A DNA stretch of 6,637 bases from Bdellovibrio sp. (GTDB lineage Bacteria > Bdellovibrionota > UBA1018), in NCBI GenBank assembly GCA_016213345.1, contig JACRAO010000253.1, forward strand, positions 1-6,637, given 5' to 3'. Of this stretch, positions 5,645-6,637 are shown one piece after another; the first letter of the stretch is position 1; each line of letters starts with the position of its first letter. The position numbers and the translations under genes were made by a program. The notes beneath the pieces are model-generated. The model was not told the DNA's origin. It saw nothing but the letters and a program-made list of their open reading frames with translations, and ran no database searches.

Positions 5645-5950
5645 CTACCACTCTGGATCGTCTCGATATTTCTGTAAAGGATCTATTTTGGCTTTCTTTG
5701 AAAATAACTGTTTTGCTTGTTCAATGAACCAAAGCGGATTAAGACCAACTCCTGGACCCAATCCACTAAGTGGGCCCAACTTCCACGACAACACAGCTTT
5801 TGCAAAAGTTTTATAAAAAAATAAATTATTTCCACTAAGCCATTTTTGTGACGCAATAGTGTCTGCGTCACCGTGATAGTTTATATCAAACCGAAAAGAA
5901 CAATTAATACTAATGTGTACTAAAATCGAAAAAATATACCCTAATCCCAT
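5645..5950 (-). CDS. Hypothetical 101-residue protein
   Basis: I do not recognise this ORF. It fills most of the 419-base gap between atpC and the membrane protein gene, on the same strand. The N-terminus is hydrophobic (residues 1-18, MGLGYIFSILVHI...) but has no positive charge, so it is a weak signal or membrane segment. The middle is aromatic-rich, followed by a Gly/Pro loop (GPLSGLGPGVGLNP, 59-72) and a charged C-terminal helix-like tail ending YRDDPEW. Residue composition and codon choice, with A or T usually in third position, look like real coding DNA, especially from residue 28 onward. No ribosome binding site is visible before ATG at 5950; the frame is open upstream only to a stop at 5978-5980. 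It may be a real small protein, or the remnant of a longer gene. Confidence 0.5.
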   Translation of the reverse strand: MGLGYIFSILVHISINCSFRFDINYHGDADTIASQKWLSGNNLFFYKTFAKAVLSWKLGPLSGLGPGVGLNPLWFIEQAKQLFSKKAKIDPLQKYRDDPEW

Positions 5951-5996
5951 GCAAAGATCTGTTATATCATTCCTGCACTATTATATGCAAAGTCGA

Positions 5997-6413
5997 TTAT
6001 TGCGATTTTGTAGTCAATTGCTGGCGAATCAGGGCGCGCTGAAGTTTTAATTGATATTTTTTGAATTGACTAGACTCTAAACTTGCCTCTTGTAAAATTT
6101 TTTCTGCTTTTAGCTGAGCCTGCCGTGCACGATTGTGATCAATCTCGTTTTGTAACTCTAATGTCTCACAAGTCAATGTTACCTGGTTGTCATTTACCTC
6201 AAAAAAACCAGTCGAAATAAACCCAGACACCATCTCCTGGCGTTGCTGCTGATAGCTGAACAAACCGGTCTCTAAAACCCCAAGCATCGAAGCATGCCCC
6301 GGTAAAATCTGAATCTGTCCCTCACTGCCAGTAACAGTCACACTATCTACATCAAAATTACTTAAGAGCCGCCTCTCGGGCGTTAAAATCGTAAGCTTTA
6401 ACGTCTCAGTCAT
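5997..6413 (-). CDS. atpC: F1F0 ATP synthase epsilon subunit
   Basis: A complete 138-residue epsilon subunit, part of the central stalk of F1 on the cytoplasmic face of the membrane; it joins gamma to the c-ring and can inhibit ATP hydrolysis. The N-terminal beta-sandwich (about 4-88) carries the family signature EGQIQILPGHASMLGVLETG (31-50) and GFFEVNDNQVTL (69-80). The C-terminal helical hairpin (about 90-135) contains IDHNRARQAQLKAEKIL. The start is supported by AGAGGGA seven bases upstream. The gene follows atpD by 12 bases, the standard order at the end of the atp operon. No hairpin with a T-run is seen after its stop, so read-through into the 101-codon ORF is possible. Confidence 0.96.
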   Translation of the reverse strand: MTETLKLTILTPERRLLSNFDVDSVTVTGSEGQIQILPGHASMLGVLETGLFSYQQQRQEMVSGFISTGFFEVNDNQVTLTCETLELQNEIDHNRARQAQLKAEKILQEASLESSQFKKYQLKLQRALIRQQLTTKSQ

Positions 6414-6420
6414 TCTTCTT

Positions 6421-6427
6421 TCCCTCT
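6421..6427 (-). promoter_or_regulatory. Ribosome binding site of atpC
   Basis: AGAGGGA on the minus strand lies seven bases before the atpC ATG. It overlaps the atpD stop codon (6428-6426), an arrangement that suits translational coupling of the two subunits. Confidence 0.6.
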
Positions 6428-6637
6428 AATTTTTTGTCTCTAACTGTTTTGCCTTCTCTATAGCTTCCTCAATTGTTCCTACCATATAAAAAGCTTGCTC
6501 CGGCAAATGATCATACTTGCCATCACATAGTTCTTTAAAACCCTTAATTGTGTCTTCGATTTTGACAAATTTACCTTTCATCCCAGTAAATTGCTCAGCA
6601 ACAAAGAACGGCTGTGATAAAAACCTTTGGATTTTTC
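6426..6637 (-). CDS. atpD: F1F0 ATP synthase beta subunit, C-terminal part (5' end outside window)
   Basis: The last 69 complete codons and the TAG stop of the catalytic beta subunit. Visible conserved C-terminal domain motifs are KIQRFLSQPFFVAEQFTG at the start of the segment, then KGFKELCDGKYDHLPEQAFY and MVGTIEEAIEKA. The nucleotide-binding P-loop and catalytic residues lie outside the window. The helical C-terminal domain seen here carries the region that contacts gamma. It runs into atpC with a 12-base gap. Confidence 0.97.
   Translation of the reverse strand, partial: KIQRFLSQPFFVAEQFTGMKGKFVKIEDTIKGFKELCDGKYDHLPEQAFYMVGTIEEAIEKAKQLETKN

Noticed and set aside
5580..5816. A 78-codon plus-strand ORF starting two bases beyond the membrane protein ATG
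   Set aside because: It conflicts with the minus-strand 101-codon ORF, which has better composition and fits the strand of its neighbours.
5683..5871. A 62-codon minus-strand ORF in another frame inside the 101-codon ORF
   Set aside because: It is shorter and nested in the more credible frame; no ribosome binding site or family pattern was seen.

Overview
The window is AT-rich bacterial chromosome with ordinary housekeeping genes mixed with poorly known envelope genes. The recognisable families are TlyA, XseB, an MltD-type lytic transglycosylase and the F1 ATP synthase beta and epsilon subunits. Together with a patatin-like lipoprotein and signal-bearing envelope proteins they point to a Gram-negative (diderm) bacterium. 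The low GC, long Asn/Lys-rich envelope proteins and gene mix would suit the Bdellovibrionota or a neighbouring delta-like lineage. That placement is inference from general resemblance, since nothing here fixes the taxon.

Layout: (1) Positions 1-1422, minus strand: a two-gene unit in which tlyA (rRNA 2'-O-methyltransferase) is followed, with a 19-base overlap, by a patatin-fold lipoprotein that runs off the left edge. Both catalytic positions of the patatin appear to be replaced. (2) Positions 1423-1589: a divergent intergenic region with an imperfect 35-base inverted repeat just before xseB. (3) Positions 1590-3438, plus strand: xseB (exonuclease VII small subunit, without xseA beside it), a 199-base spacer rich in small inverted repeats, then a secreted GH23 lytic transglycosylase with a C-terminal LysM-like segment. 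(4) Positions 3376-6637, minus strand: the end of the ATP synthase operon (atpD C-terminus, then atpC), a 101-codon ORF of unknown function, and a 733-codon single-pass membrane protein. The last has a tandem tetrapeptide repeat and two putative beta-sandwich domains. Its 3' end overlaps the 3' end of the transglycosylase gene tail-to-tail by 63 bases.

Functionally the window joins translation (TlyA), DNA repair (XseB), energy (AtpD/AtpC) and cell envelope (transglycosylase, membrane protein, lipoprotein). No insertion sequence, tRNA, rRNA, CRISPR array or phage gene was seen. The most notable items are the apparent pseudo-patatin lipoprotein, the orphan repeat-bearing membrane protein, and the convergent coding overlap between that protein and the transglycosylase. 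I found no clear evidence of a defence, mobile or biosynthetic system.
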